Positions 1-8,033 of a DNA stretch of 64,000 nucleotides are shown here, piece by piece. A model generated the notes under the pieces. That model did not search any database and had not been told where the DNA came from. It saw only the letters and a program-made list of their open reading frames with translations. Source of the DNA: Terriglobia bacterium (GTDB lineage: Bacteria; Acidobacteriota; Terriglobia; Bryobacterales; Bryobacteraceae); contig JAIQFK010000024.1 in NCBI GenBank assembly GCA_020073305.1, forward strand, positions 1 to 64,000, read 5' to 3'. The translations under genes were made by a program, and so were the position numbers. The stretch's first letter is position 1. Each line of letters starts with the position of its first letter.

Positions 1-132
1 CTCCTGATACGCCTGCCGCTTGCGCTGCATGTTGCGCACGCTCATCCCGGCGATCTCTGCGGCTTCGATCCAGGTCAGTTTCTTGGCCATGGCTTTCAGA
101 ATCACGTCCTGCAGTTTCATCATCCGCTCCAT
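1..132 (-). CDS. ISNCY-family transposase, N-terminal fragment cut by the window edge
   Basis: The minus strand from an ATG at 132 reads MERMMKLQDVILKAMAKKL and continues through TWIEAAEIAGMSVRNMQRK to the window edge in one open frame of 44 codons. The 'KLQDVILKAMAKK..W.EAAEI.G.S.R.M.R' pattern is the DNA-binding helix-turn-helix at the start of ISNCY-type integrase-fold transposases. The catalytic DDE part lies outside the window, so I cannot say whether the gene is intact. An ATG at 120 or 123 would be an equally good start. Confidence 0.7.
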   Translation of the reverse strand, partial: MERMMKLQDVILKAMAKKLTWIEAAEIAGMSVRNMQRKRQAYQE

Positions 133-196
133 CTCTCGGGCGGGTATCGGCTGGCTGGGTTCCACTCCGCCAGCTTCCTACCCCGCCCGGCCTGGA

Positions 197-241
197 CCGG
201 ACAACTCACGTGTTAATTACACCGGACAAATCACATGCTAA
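197..241. repeat. Two imperfect 20-bp direct repeats at the IS end
   Basis: CCGGACAACTCACGTGTTAA (197-216) is repeated as CCGGACAAATCACATGCTAA (222-241), with 17 of 20 bases identical and a 25-base period. Because they lie just upstream of the transposase start and before the formaldehyde dehydrogenase gene, they probably belong to the IS terminus. I inferred this role from position only. Confidence 0.6.
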
Positions 242-331
242 CGACAAGCCCGCGGCGGCGACTTGACCTGAAGGCACTTTTTTGATGGGATGGTCCGTCG
301 CAATCAACTCTACTCCTGAGGAGAAAACGCA

Positions 332-1522
332 ATGGCTTCCAATCGCGGTCTCGCCTACATGGGTCCGGGGAAAGTAGAAGTGCAGTCGATCGACTTCCCC
401 AAACTGGCGTTGGGCTCGCGCAAATGCGAGCACGGTGTCATTCTCAAAATCGTCACCACGAACATTTGCGGCAGCGATCAGCACATGGTGCGCGGCCGCA
501 CCACGGCTCCCAAGGGCCTGGTGCTGGGGCACGAAATCACGGGCGAAGTGATCGAGGCCGGACGCGACGTGGAGTTCGTCAAGGTTGGCGACCTGGTTTC
601 CGTCCCTTTCAACATTGCCTGCGGGCGATGCCGCAACTGCAAAGAGGGTAAGACCGGAATTTGCCTGCACGTGAACCCGGCGCGTCCCGGCGCGGCTTAT
701 GGGTACGTGGATATGGGCGGCTGGGTTGGCGGGCAGGCCGAGTACGTGATGGTGCCGTACGCCGATTTCAATTTGCTGCGGTTTCCGGACAAGGCCCGCG
801 CGATGGCAAAAATCAAGGACTTGACGTTGCTCTCCGACATCGTGCCCACCGGATTTCATGGCGCGGTGACGGCCGGAGTGGGACCGGGATCGATTGTCTA
901 CGTGGCGGGCGCGGGGCCGGTGGGGTTGGCCTGCGCCGCCGGATGCCAGTTGCTGGGCGCGGCGGTGGTGATTGTCGGCGACATGATTCCGGAGCGGCTC
1001 GCGCAGGCCAAGAGTTTCGGCTGTGAAGTGATCGACCTGAAGAAAGACGCCACGCTGGCACAGCAGATCGAGCAGATCCTCGGGATTCCTGAGGTCGAGT
1101 GCGCGGTGGATTGCGTGGGCTTCGAAGCCCGGGGGCACGGCAAGGATGCCGTTGTCGAGAGGCCCGCCACGGTACTCAATTCTCTAATGACCGCGACCCA
1201 GGCCGGCGGCAGGATCGGGATTCCGGGGCTCTACGTTACCGACGATCCGGGCGGCGTGGATGAAGCCGCGAAGACCGGCAATTTGAGCATTCGCATCGGC
1301 CTGGGCTGGGCAAAGTCGCATGTGTTCAGCACGGGACAATGCCCGGTGATGCGCTACAACCGCCAGCTCATGCACGCGATTCTTTATGGCAAATTCCAGC
1401 CGGCGAAAGCGGTCAACGCGACCCTGATTTCGCTCGACGATGCGCCGCAAGGCTACAAAGATTTTGACAAGGGCGCCGCGAAGAAGTTCGTCATCGATCC
1501 ACACCGGATGGCGGCGGCATAG
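332..1522 (+). CDS. fdhA: Glutathione-independent formaldehyde dehydrogenase (zinc, NAD)
   Basis: This 396-residue medium-chain dehydrogenase matches the Pseudomonas putida FdhA type, which oxidises formaldehyde to formate with tightly bound NAD and no glutathione. The catalytic zinc ligands expected for that enzyme are at the same positions: C46, H67 and D169. The structural zinc lobe is C97, C100, C103 and C111. The Rossmann motif GAGPVG is at 193-198. The ATG at 332 follows a GGAG ribosome-binding site. The gene stands alone between the IS end and a convergent acyl-CoA ligase. Family members sometimes dismutate other aldehydes, so formaldehyde as the only substrate is an inference. Confidence 0.93.
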   Translation: MASNRGLAYMGPGKVEVQSIDFPKLALGSRKCEHGVILKIVTTNICGSDQHMVRGRTTAPKGLVLGHEITGEVIEAGRDVEFVKVGDLVSVPFNIACGRCRNCKEGKTGICLHVNPARPGAAYGYVDMGGWVGGQAEYVMVPYADFNLLRFPDKARAMAKIKDLTLLSDIVPTGFHGAVTAGVGPGSIVYVAGAGPVGLACAAGCQLLGAAVVIVGDMIPERLAQAKSFGCEVIDLKKDATLAQQIEQILGIPEVECAVDCVGFEARGHGKDAVVERPATVLNSLMTATQAGGRIGIPGLYVTDDPGGVDEAAKTGNLSIRIGLGWAKSHVFSTGQCPVMRYNRQLMHAILYGKFQPAKAVNATLISLDDAPQGYKDFDKGAAKKFVIDPHRMAAA

Positions 1523-1603
1523 CGGCTCTGCTGAATTCACGCACCTGGGACGGCCGTCGTGGCCTGACTCGGCCTGAAATAGAAATCGCCCGGCCGTTTT
1601 GCT

Positions 1604-3211
1604 TCAGCTCTGCGTCGCCAACTCTTCCCGGGCCCCCCGCTCGCTCCAGTATTTTTTGCGCAGATCCCGCTTCAGCGTTTTCCCGGTCGCATTTTTCGGC
1701 AGGGCGGATACGAATTCCACCGAGCGTGGCGCCTTGTAGTGCGCCATGTGAGCGCGGCAGAATTCGAGCAGTTCGAGCTCGGTCGCCTGTTCCCCCGGCT
1801 TCAACACCACAAATGCCTTGGGAACCTCACCCCACTTTTCGTCGGGGACTGGAATGACAGCGGCGTCGTAGACACTGGGGTGGGCTGCCAGCGTCTTCTC
1901 CAGCTCGAGCGAGGAAATGTTCTCTCCGCCGCTGATGATGATGTCCTTCTTGCGATCGACAATCAGGGTGTAGCCGTGGGCGTCCACGGTGGCCATGTCG
2001 CCGGTGTGAAGCCATCCGCCGCGCATCACATCCGCGGTCGTCTGCTCCTGTTTCCAGTAGCCTTCCATCACACCGTCGGCGCGGGTGATGATCTCGCCGA
2101 TGGTTCGCCCGTCACGTGGCACATCGGTGTCGGTTGCATCCACCACGCGCATTTCCACGCCGGGGAGGGCATATCCGGTCATGGCCTGGCGCTCGTAATG
2201 CTCTTGTCCCTTCCACGGAACGCCACCGGCCCTTTGCCGCGAAATGGCCAGCACCGGTGCGGTCTCGGTCATGCCGTATCCGGAGAAGCAATCGCAGCCC
2301 AGCTTTTCCTTCACTTCCCGCACCAGGGTGGGAGACGATGCCGAGCCGCCAATCGCCATCCACTTCAAGCTGCTTAAATCGTATTCAGGGCGTTGCGGCG
2401 CGTGGATCAATCCCTGCGCCATGATGGGCACGACGAAACAGGATTGCACGCGCTCCTGCGCGATCAGGCGCAACACTTCCACAGGGTCGAAGCTGCGAAT
2501 CATCACGTGCTTGCCACCCATGACGGTAATGAAATGTGCGGCTCCCCAGCCATTGGCGTGAAACAGTGGAATGGTGTGCAGGTGAACGGTGTCGGCCGGG
2601 ACAGTGAAGCCAACCGCCACGTCCAACGCGTGGAGATACACGTTGCGGTGGGTCAGCATCACTCCCTTCGGGCTGGCGCTGGTTCCGCTGGTGTAGAAGA
2701 GTTCCGCCAGCGCGTTCTCGTCAAATTGCATGATGTTGGCGAAGTACGGCTGCGCCGACGCCAGCAGGTCTTCGTAGTTTTGCGAGGACAGCCAACTCGC
2801 GTGCGGCTTCCCGTTAAGCAGGAAGAAACTCCGCACCGTGGGAACGTTCTTGCGGAAAGAATCCACCAGCGGCAAAAACGCCTGATCCAGGAAGAGCACT
2901 GTGGCTCCGGCGTCATTCAGAATGTAGGCCAGCTCGTGTGGCGCCAGCCGGATGTTCAGAGGGAGCAGAACGGCTCCGGCTTCCAGGACGCCGTAGTAGG
3001 CTTCAAGCAGCCGGTGGCAATTTGGACTGAGGAACGCGACGCGGTCACCGGCCTTCACGCCGGACTCGCGCAACGCGCCCGCCAGACGGGCGGCGCGGTC
3101 CCCAAACTGCGCGTACGTGAACCGCTCCTCGCCACACACGACGGCCATGTGATCCGGAACCTGCTCTTGGGCATATCGAAGAAAGCGTACAGGAGTAAGT
3201 GGAACGTTCAT
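1604..3211 (-). CDS. AMP-forming acyl-CoA ligase (fatty-acid CoA synthetase family)
   Basis: This 535-residue ANL-superfamily enzyme would activate a carboxylic acid through an acyl-adenylate and transfer it to CoA. The P-loop YTSGTSASPKG is at 173-183. The adenylate-binding stretch GYGMTETAP, the hinge region DRKKDIIISGGENISSLELE and the C-terminal catalytic lysine context PKNATGKTLKRDL are all present. A GGAGG site sits just before the ATG at 3211. It is the last gene of a long minus-strand run with ETF, thiolase and the hydratase/dehydrogenase fusion, so a fatty or branched acyl substrate feeding beta-oxidation is likely. Chain length cannot be read from the sequence. Confidence 0.9.
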   Translation of the reverse strand: MNVPLTPVRFLRYAQEQVPDHMAVVCGEERFTYAQFGDRAARLAGALRESGVKAGDRVAFLSPNCHRLLEAYYGVLEAGAVLLPLNIRLAPHELAYILNDAGATVLFLDQAFLPLVDSFRKNVPTVRSFFLLNGKPHASWLSSQNYEDLLASAQPYFANIMQFDENALAELFYTSGTSASPKGVMLTHRNVYLHALDVAVGFTVPADTVHLHTIPLFHANGWGAAHFITVMGGKHVMIRSFDPVEVLRLIAQERVQSCFVVPIMAQGLIHAPQRPEYDLSSLKWMAIGGSASSPTLVREVKEKLGCDCFSGYGMTETAPVLAISRQRAGGVPWKGQEHYERQAMTGYALPGVEMRVVDATDTDVPRDGRTIGEIITRADGVMEGYWKQEQTTADVMRGGWLHTGDMATVDAHGYTLIVDRKKDIIISGGENISSLELEKTLAAHPSVYDAAVIPVPDEKWGEVPKAFVVLKPGEQATELELLEFCRAHMAHYKAPRSVEFVSALPKNATGKTLKRDLRKKYWSERGAREELATQS

Positions 3212-3354
3212 AGGACCTCCAGACAGACTGCGGGGACAACCACTCCTTACCAGTCGTGGCTCGGAATCCGCGCTCTCGGCTGTCTGCTACTTAAACGGAG
3301 CCGCGACCGCAGGGGCGGTTGCACCCCTCCAAATCTCACCCGCGCCTCGGTGTG

Positions 3355-3540
3355 CTAGTGGTGATGCGCCAAGCGCGCGGTCCAATACAACATGACAGCG
3401 ACAAGGCCGAACCAGCACCAGATCGAGCCGAACAGACCGAACAACGACACCAACGGCTGATCCGGATATGTGCTATCCAACAGCATGCTGGCGGCGACCA
3501 GCAGAAAACCAGGGCTGAGAGCCCACAGCGTAAACTTCAT
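3355..3540 (-). CDS. Small hydrophobic membrane protein
   Basis: A 61-residue protein with two hydrophobic stretches (about residues 4-22 and 31-55) separated by a short polar loop, ending in LAHHH. The ATG at 3540 is preceded by a very strong purine run (GGGGAGGGGG), which supports translation. It lies between etfA and the acyl-CoA ligase on the same strand and may be cotranscribed. I do not recognise the family. Confidence 0.55.
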   Translation of the reverse strand: MKFTLWALSPGFLLVAASMLLDSTYPDQPLVSLFGLFGSIWCWFGLVAVMLYWTARLAHHH

Positions 3541-3623
3541 ACCCCCTCCCCGTTTGGCCCCCCGGGCATCTGTTGCCGCCCGAACCTACGGCGGATGAGC
3601 AGGTCTGACTACGCACGCACCTT

Positions 3624-4610
3624 TCAGTGCGCCACCAATGCCGACTGAAGCGATTCCACCAGCGCCGGCACCACCTCGAACAGATCGCCGACGATCCCGT
3701 AATCCGCGACTTCGAAAATCGGCGCGTTGGCGTCTTTGTTAATGGCCACGATGGTCTTGCTGCCCTTCATGCCGAGCTGGTGCTGGATCGCGCCCGATAT
3801 GCCGACCGCAATGTAGACCTTCGGCGAAACGGTCTGCCCGGAGCTTCCCACCTGGCGCTCAATAGGCAACCAGCCGCTGTCGCACACTGGACGCGTGGCC
3901 GCCAGTTCTCCGCCCAGCGCTTTAGCCAGTTCCTCGACGATCGGGATGTTGTCCTTCTCCTTGATGCCGCGGCCAACCGCTACGATGATCTCCGCGGCAG
4001 TCAGGTCCACCGCGCCGGTGGATTCCCGGAACGGCGCCTGCGGGCGCTGGCGAATATCGGCCGCCTTCAGATGGGGAACGAACTTCTCCACCGGGGCCGC
4101 GCCTGCCTCGAGCGATTCCGCGTTGAACGCGCCCGCCTGGATGGAGATGAAATATGGCGCCGGTCCGCCGGGCCTCACGTCGGCATTGAGCTTGCCCTGA
4201 AAAAGCTGCCGGACGAAGATGGGCCCGTTCTCGTTGCGAATGCGGATCACGTCGCTGATCAACGCCTGGTTGAAACGCGTGGCCAGCTTGGGCGCAAAGT
4301 CACGGACTTGGTAGGTGTGCGGGAACAGCACGATCGACGGCTGCACCTGCCGGATGAGTTCCTCGAGCGCGGCTGCAAATCCGTCAGCGGTGTAGTCGTT
4401 GAGCAACTCGTGCTCGACGGCATACACGCGATCGAGCTTTTTGGACGCAACCTCATTCGCGAGCGCATCGACGCCGCGCCCCGGTATGGCCGCCGACACC
4501 GTCTTTCCCATCTCTGCCGCAAGCCGCTGGCCTGCTGCCAGCGTTTCAAACGACGTGCGGGTCCATGCTCCGCCCCGCTGTTCCATAATCACCAGAACGG
4601 TCTCGCTCAT
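3624..4610 (-). CDS. etfA: Electron transfer flavoprotein alpha subunit
   Basis: The 328-residue alpha subunit of ETF, the soluble FAD carrier that takes electrons from acyl-CoA dehydrogenases and passes them to the membrane quinone oxidoreductase. The C-terminal FAD-binding domain (about 205-325) carries the family signature [20 protein letters not shown] followed by [13 protein letters not shown]. The N-terminal half has the alpha/beta fold shared with EtfB. Its ATG overlaps the etfB stop in an ATGA arrangement, so the two subunits are translationally coupled. No acyl-CoA dehydrogenase gene lies in this window. Confidence 0.96.
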   Translation of the reverse strand: MSETVLVIMEQRGGAWTRTSFETLAAGQRLAAEMGKTVSAAIPGRGVDALANEVASKKLDRVYAVEHELLNDYTADGFAAALEELIRQVQPSIVLFPHTYQVRDFAPKLATRFNQALISDVIRIRNENGPIFVRQLFQGKLNADVRPGGPAPYFISIQAGAFNAESLEAGAAPVEKFVPHLKAADIRQRPQAPFRESTGAVDLTAAEIIVAVGRGIKEKDNIPIVEELAKALGGELAATRPVCDSGWLPIERQVGSSGQTVSPKVYIAVGISGAIQHQLGMKGSKTIVAINKDANAPIFEVADYGIVGDLFEVVPALVESLQSALVAH

Positions 4611-5377
4611 AGGACTCGCACCTCGAATCTCAGCTTCTCAATCAGTTTGGCCGCTGCTTCTCTCGCGCTGCCGGTGAGCAACTGCGTCTGCTTCACCTTC
4701 TGCGGAGAATAGATGCGCTCAATGGTTGCCGTGGCGGATGCGGCCACTCCGAGGTCGCCCGCCGCCAGAGCCTTGAGTTCTTTGCTCTTCGCCTTCTTGA
4801 TTCCCATCAACGTGGCATACCGCACTTTATTGATGCCGGACTGGATGGTGAGCACGGCGGGCAGCGTCATTTCTATGTTCTGAAACCAGCCGCTCTCGAG
4901 TTCCCGCTTCACGCGGATGCTTCCATCGAGCACCTCCGCGGCCATAATGATGGTCGCGTGCGGAAGGCCCAGAATCTCGGCCAGCACAACGCCGGTCTGC
5001 CCATAGCCCAAGTCATCCGACTGCAGGCCGGTCAGGATCAGGTCCGGCTTCTCCGGACCGGCAGCTTTTGCCAGCAGACGCGCGAGGCCGAGCGTGTCCC
5101 ACGACGAGATGTGCTCGTCTTCAATGTGCAAGGCGCGGTCCGCGCCCTTGGCGAGCGCTTCGCGAAGGGTTCGCGATGCACCGGACGGGCCCGCGCACAG
5201 AGCAATCACTTCGCCGCCGTGCCTCTCCTTCAACTGCAACGCTTCTTCGAGCGCATAGGCATCCGGCTCATTCATTTCGTAACTGAGATCGCCATCCTCG
5301 ATCCAGCGCCCGTCAGCGCTGATGCGAAGCTGGGAATCTCGAACGGGGACCTCTTTGATGGAAACGATGATTTTCAT
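4607..5377 (-). CDS. etfB: Electron transfer flavoprotein beta subunit
   Basis: The 256-residue beta subunit, which binds AMP and forms the heterodimer with EtfA. The start MKIIVSIKEVPVRDSQLRI, the stretch DLILTGLQSDDLGYGQTGVV and the conserved LPAVLTIQSGINKVRYA segment are typical. The odd point is its leader: the bases directly upstream of the ATG are a heptameric repeat (5381-5418) and show no Shine-Dalgarno sequence, unlike most genes here. This suggests that the original leader was displaced. Confidence 0.96.
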   Translation of the reverse strand: MKIIVSIKEVPVRDSQLRISADGRWIEDGDLSYEMNEPDAYALEEALQLKERHGGEVIALCAGPSGASRTLREALAKGADRALHIEDEHISSWDTLGLARLLAKAAGPEKPDLILTGLQSDDLGYGQTGVVLAEILGLPHATIIMAAEVLDGSIRVKRELESGWFQNIEMTLPAVLTIQSGINKVRYATLMGIKKAKSKELKALAAGDLGVAASATATIERIYSPQKVKQTQLLTGSAREAAAKLIEKLRFEVRVL

Positions 5378-5380
5378 AAC

Positions 5381-5418
5381 GTGTTAGGTTCCAGGTTCCA
5401 GGTGCTAGGTGTCAGCAG
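5381..5418 (+). repeat. Heptameric repeat block R1
   Basis: Five units with exact 7-base spacing: TTAGGTT, CCAGGTT, CCAGGTG, CTAGGTG and TCAGCAG. The block begins four bases upstream of the etfB start codon and therefore forms its 5' leader. The same unit family occurs at 6747-6826, 33528-33571 and 40788-40917. Confidence 0.85.
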
Positions 5419-5563
5419 ACGCTTCATTACTGATACTCAGCCCCTTCAGTTCTTGACCGTCATGGACTCTGAATTGACAGCCTTCCTGCCGGTAATGCCT
5501 TCGAGTCCGGCTAGGACGCCCCGATAGTCGTTCTTATCGCACTGCATGGCCAGACCGCAGAAC

Positions 5564-6220
5564 TCACTTTACAGGCGCCGGAGGATGGCTGAGCTTCTCG
5601 AGATCGCGCAAAAGTTGTTTTACGACCTTGTCGGCTGCATCTGCCATGGCCCCCTTGTACTTTGCACCCTTGCTCTCCTGGGTGGTGGACCATACCACGT
5701 CACCATCGTTAGACACCAAGCGCACGGCTACTCGCGCATCATTCAGGGTCTCGACCGATGCTTGCGAGTCCTCAACGCCGAGTTGGCGAGCCACAAAACC
5801 TCCACTGCTGGAGCCCGACAACGAGCCGCCTGCTGGCCCCGAAAAGCCTGCAACGCTTGCGCTGCCCCCTCCGGCTGCCCCTGCAACTGAAGTTGCGGAG
5901 CCGAGAGCGTGAGCCTCTTGCGTCGTCTTTTCGAGCGCAGCACCCTTCAGCACGAGGTCAGCTTTCTCCCTGTTCTCGGTCACGATAAACCGCTTGCTCG
6001 CTCGGAGCGCGTCAAGCACCATGGCTTGCAGGGCCTTGTTGACGGGGTCCTCACCGAAGCTATCTAAGTAAATCCGCTTGGCCGTGAGTAACTTGTCTTT
6101 CAGTTGGGCATCCAGCTGCGATGCAATGTCTGTTTGCGCATTCCGGGGAGTCGAAGCAGAAGACGTTTGGCCTTTCGCGGAGGCCAGCATTGCGAATATT
6201 ATCAGGCCTTTCCACAGCAT
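5564..6220 (-). CDS. Secreted protein of unknown function with Gly/Ser-rich linker
   Basis: 218 residues with an N-terminal signal peptide (MLWKGLIIFAMLASAKGQ). An alpha/beta region follows (about 40-95) and includes RIYLDSFGEDPVNKALQAM and ADLVLKGAALE. A Gly/Ser/Ala-rich linker lies at about 105-140, then a second beta-rich part with DARVAVRLVSNDGDVVWSTT. The pattern resembles exported acidobacterial proteins that read a short-lived nucleotide or lipoprotein-like fold, but I cannot name the family. It forms a pair with the gene at 6230 (9 bases apart). The pair interrupts the fatty-acid gene block and is bracketed by heptameric repeats. Confidence 0.7.
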   Translation of the reverse strand: MLWKGLIIFAMLASAKGQTSSASTPRNAQTDIASQLDAQLKDKLLTAKRIYLDSFGEDPVNKALQAMVLDALRASKRFIVTENREKADLVLKGAALEKTTQEAHALGSATSVAGAAGGGSASVAGFSGPAGGSLSGSSSGGFVARQLGVEDSQASVETLNDARVAVRLVSNDGDVVWSTTQESKGAKYKGAMADAADKVVKQLLRDLEKLSHPPAPVK

Positions 6221-6229
6221 GGCAGTTCC

Positions 6230-6697
6230 CTAATTGCCCTTGCTGCTCTTACGGGCTTCTTCGTCCTGATACTCGATCTTACGGCCACTGCGAGCCTCAA
6301 GACTGGCCAGCGTCGTCCGGACGACATCCTTGCCGAGTTCCAATACGACTGCTTGCTGCTTCTCGCTATCGTCCAGGTAACTGACGGTCAAGAAATGCTT
6401 ACGCTTCTTTGACAAGAGAGCGATCGGCGAAACCGCGATGGCCAACCCCACCCGCCTACCCGCTTTTTGGCCGTATTCCAAGGTGTTCATGCGTTCATAC
6501 GGAATCGTCAAGTTCCCATGCTTGGATACGAAGGTGAATGCCTTTTCATCGGCAGTTGAAGATTTTCCCTCCGTTCCTTCCTTGATCGTTGTCGCTGTAC
6601 CCCCCACATACATTGCATTGTGGCTGCCAATGCCGGCGCGGGCCACGCAAGCAAGAAGGCACAACAGCGCGACAGCTGAACAGATTGATCGTTTCAT
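6230..6697 (-). CDS. Secreted protein of unknown function
   Basis: 155 residues with a clear signal peptide (MKRSICSAVALLCLLACVARA). The mature part contains a beta-rich segment (AFTFVSKHGNLTIPYERM), which looks like a small SH3-like or lipid-interaction fold, then the hydrophobic stretch VGLAIAVSPIALLSKKRKHF and a charged C-terminus. It is the first gene of the two-gene insert between thiolase and etfB. I found no catalytic motif and do not assign a function. Confidence 0.65.
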   Translation of the reverse strand: MKRSICSAVALLCLLACVARAGIGSHNAMYVGGTATTIKEGTEGKSSTADEKAFTFVSKHGNLTIPYERMNTLEYGQKAGRRVGLAIAVSPIALLSKKRKHFLTVSYLDDSEKQQAVVLELGKDVVRTTLASLEARSGRKIEYQDEEARKSSKGN

Positions 6698-6746
6698 CTA
6701 CATTTCTCCGAGACCGCTAACGCCCGGTCGGCGCCCAGCCCCAGTG

Positions 6747-6826
6747 CTAGGTTCAGGTACCAGGCATCAGCAGCCCGCTTGGGTGCTAACACCTGGCACC
6801 TAACACCTGGCACCTAACACCTACTG
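6747..6826. repeat. Heptameric repeat block R2, two facing arms
   Basis: The left arm (6747-6770) reads on the plus strand as CTAGGTT, CAGGTAC and CAGGCAT units. The right arm (6782-6826) reads on the minus strand as alternating TAGGTGY and CAGGTGT units. The arms can pair into a hairpin. The TAG stop codon of the thiolase gene (6821-6823) is itself the first part of a repeat unit. Confidence 0.85.
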
Positions 6827-7993
6827 CACGTTCTCGAAAATGCCGGCTGCGCCTTGGCCGCCGCCGATGCACATCGACACCATGCCGTACTTCGAATTGC
6901 GCCGCTTCATTTCGCGAAGAATAGTTGCGGTGAGTTTCGCGCCGGTGCACCCCAGCGGGTGGCCCAGGGCGACTGCGCCGCCGTTCACGTTGATCCTTTC
7001 GGGATCAAGACCAGCCTCGCGAATCACACCTAGCGATTGCACCGCGAACGCTTCATTCAGTTCGATCACGCCGATGTCGTCGAGTCTCAGCCCCGCGAGC
7101 TTCAGTGCTTTGGGAATCGCCACTACCGGGCCGATCCCCATGATCTCCGGCGGAACGGCCCCCACCGCGTAGCTGACAAAGCGGACCATCGGTTTGAGCC
7201 CCAGCTCCTGCGCCTTCCTCTCAGACATGACGATGGCCATCGCCGCGCCGTCGCTGGTTTGTGAGGAGTTGCCTGCTGTGGAGGCGCCATCGGTCGCAAA
7301 CGCCGGCTTCAACTTGGCGAGCGCTTCAAGATTGGTGTCCGCGCGTGGGCCTTCGTCCTTGCTGAAGGTGGTCTTCACGCGCTTCGGTTTCCCGTTGAAG
7401 ACCGTGCTCTCCACTTCAACCGGGACGATTTCCTCGTCGAATTTGCCGCCCGTCTGCGCGGCGATGGCCTTCTGGTGGCTGCGCAATGCGAACTGATCGG
7501 CATCTTCCCGCGTGATGCCGTACTTCTTGCGCAGGCACTCGGCGGTCATTCCCATCCCCATGTAAGTTTGCGGCAGGTTATCCACAAGCCAGGGATTGGG
7601 CGCGAGCTTGTTGCCGCCCATCGGAATCATGCTCATGGACTCGCAGCCTCCCGCCAGAATCAGATCCGCGGAGCCCGCGCGAATGCGCTCCGCCGCCAGG
7701 GCAATCGCCTGCAGCCCCGACGAGCAGAAGCGGTTGATGGTCATGGCGGGAACGGTATTCGGAAGACCCGCCCGAAGGACCACGGCCCGGGCCATGTTCA
7801 TGCCGGCTTCGCCCTCGGGAAACGCGCACCCGAGGATGAAGTCGTCGATCTCTTCTGGCCGGACCTGGGGAAATTTCTTGAGCAGTGCCTGCACGACGAA
7901 CGCGGCCAGATCGTCCGGCCGGGTGTTGCGCAGGGTGCCTTTCGGCGCCTTTCCAATGGCGGTGCGAAGACAATCAATAATTACGGCTTCCAT
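6821..7993 (-). CDS. Acetyl-CoA acyltransferase (thiolase)
   Basis: A 390-residue degradative-type thiolase that cleaves 3-ketoacyl-CoA with CoA in the last step of beta-oxidation. The acyl-accepting cysteine is C90 in NRFCSSGLQ, and the second active-site pair is H345 in GHPLGCTG and C375 in CIGGGQG. Length and all three active-site residues are normal. The gene lies 40 bases downstream of the hydratase/dehydrogenase fusion, forming the usual thiolase plus multifunctional-protein pair. Its stop codon is supplied by a heptameric repeat. Confidence 0.94.
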   Translation of the reverse strand: MEAVIIDCLRTAIGKAPKGTLRNTRPDDLAAFVVQALLKKFPQVRPEEIDDFILGCAFPEGEAGMNMARAVVLRAGLPNTVPAMTINRFCSSGLQAIALAAERIRAGSADLILAGGCESMSMIPMGGNKLAPNPWLVDNLPQTYMGMGMTAECLRKKYGITREDADQFALRSHQKAIAAQTGGKFDEEIVPVEVESTVFNGKPKRVKTTFSKDEGPRADTNLEALAKLKPAFATDGASTAGNSSQTSDGAAMAIVMSERKAQELGLKPMVRFVSYAVGAVPPEIMGIGPVVAIPKALKLAGLRLDDIGVIELNEAFAVQSLGVIREAGLDPERINVNGGAVALGHPLGCTGAKLTATILREMKRRNSKYGMVSMCIGGGQGAAGIFENVQ

Positions 7994-8033
7994 ATAATCT
8001 CCTTTTTGACTGATGCCTGTGGCTCGTCCCGGC

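Larger units (their letters stand above)
1..241 (-). mobile_element. End of an ISNCY-like insertion sequence (partial)
   Basis: The start of the window cuts an insertion sequence. It contains the first 44 codons of a transposase on the minus strand (1-132), followed by about 110 bases of IS end. The terminal part holds two imperfect 20-base direct repeats spaced 25 bases apart (197-216 and 222-241), which are plausible transposase-binding sites. The outer boundary was not fixed because the other IS end lies outside the window; position 241 is my estimate. Confidence 0.55.

Noticed and set aside
3627-4712. 361-codon plus-strand frame opposite etfA
   Set aside because: etfA and etfB are unmistakable on the minus strand. 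This is a shadow frame.
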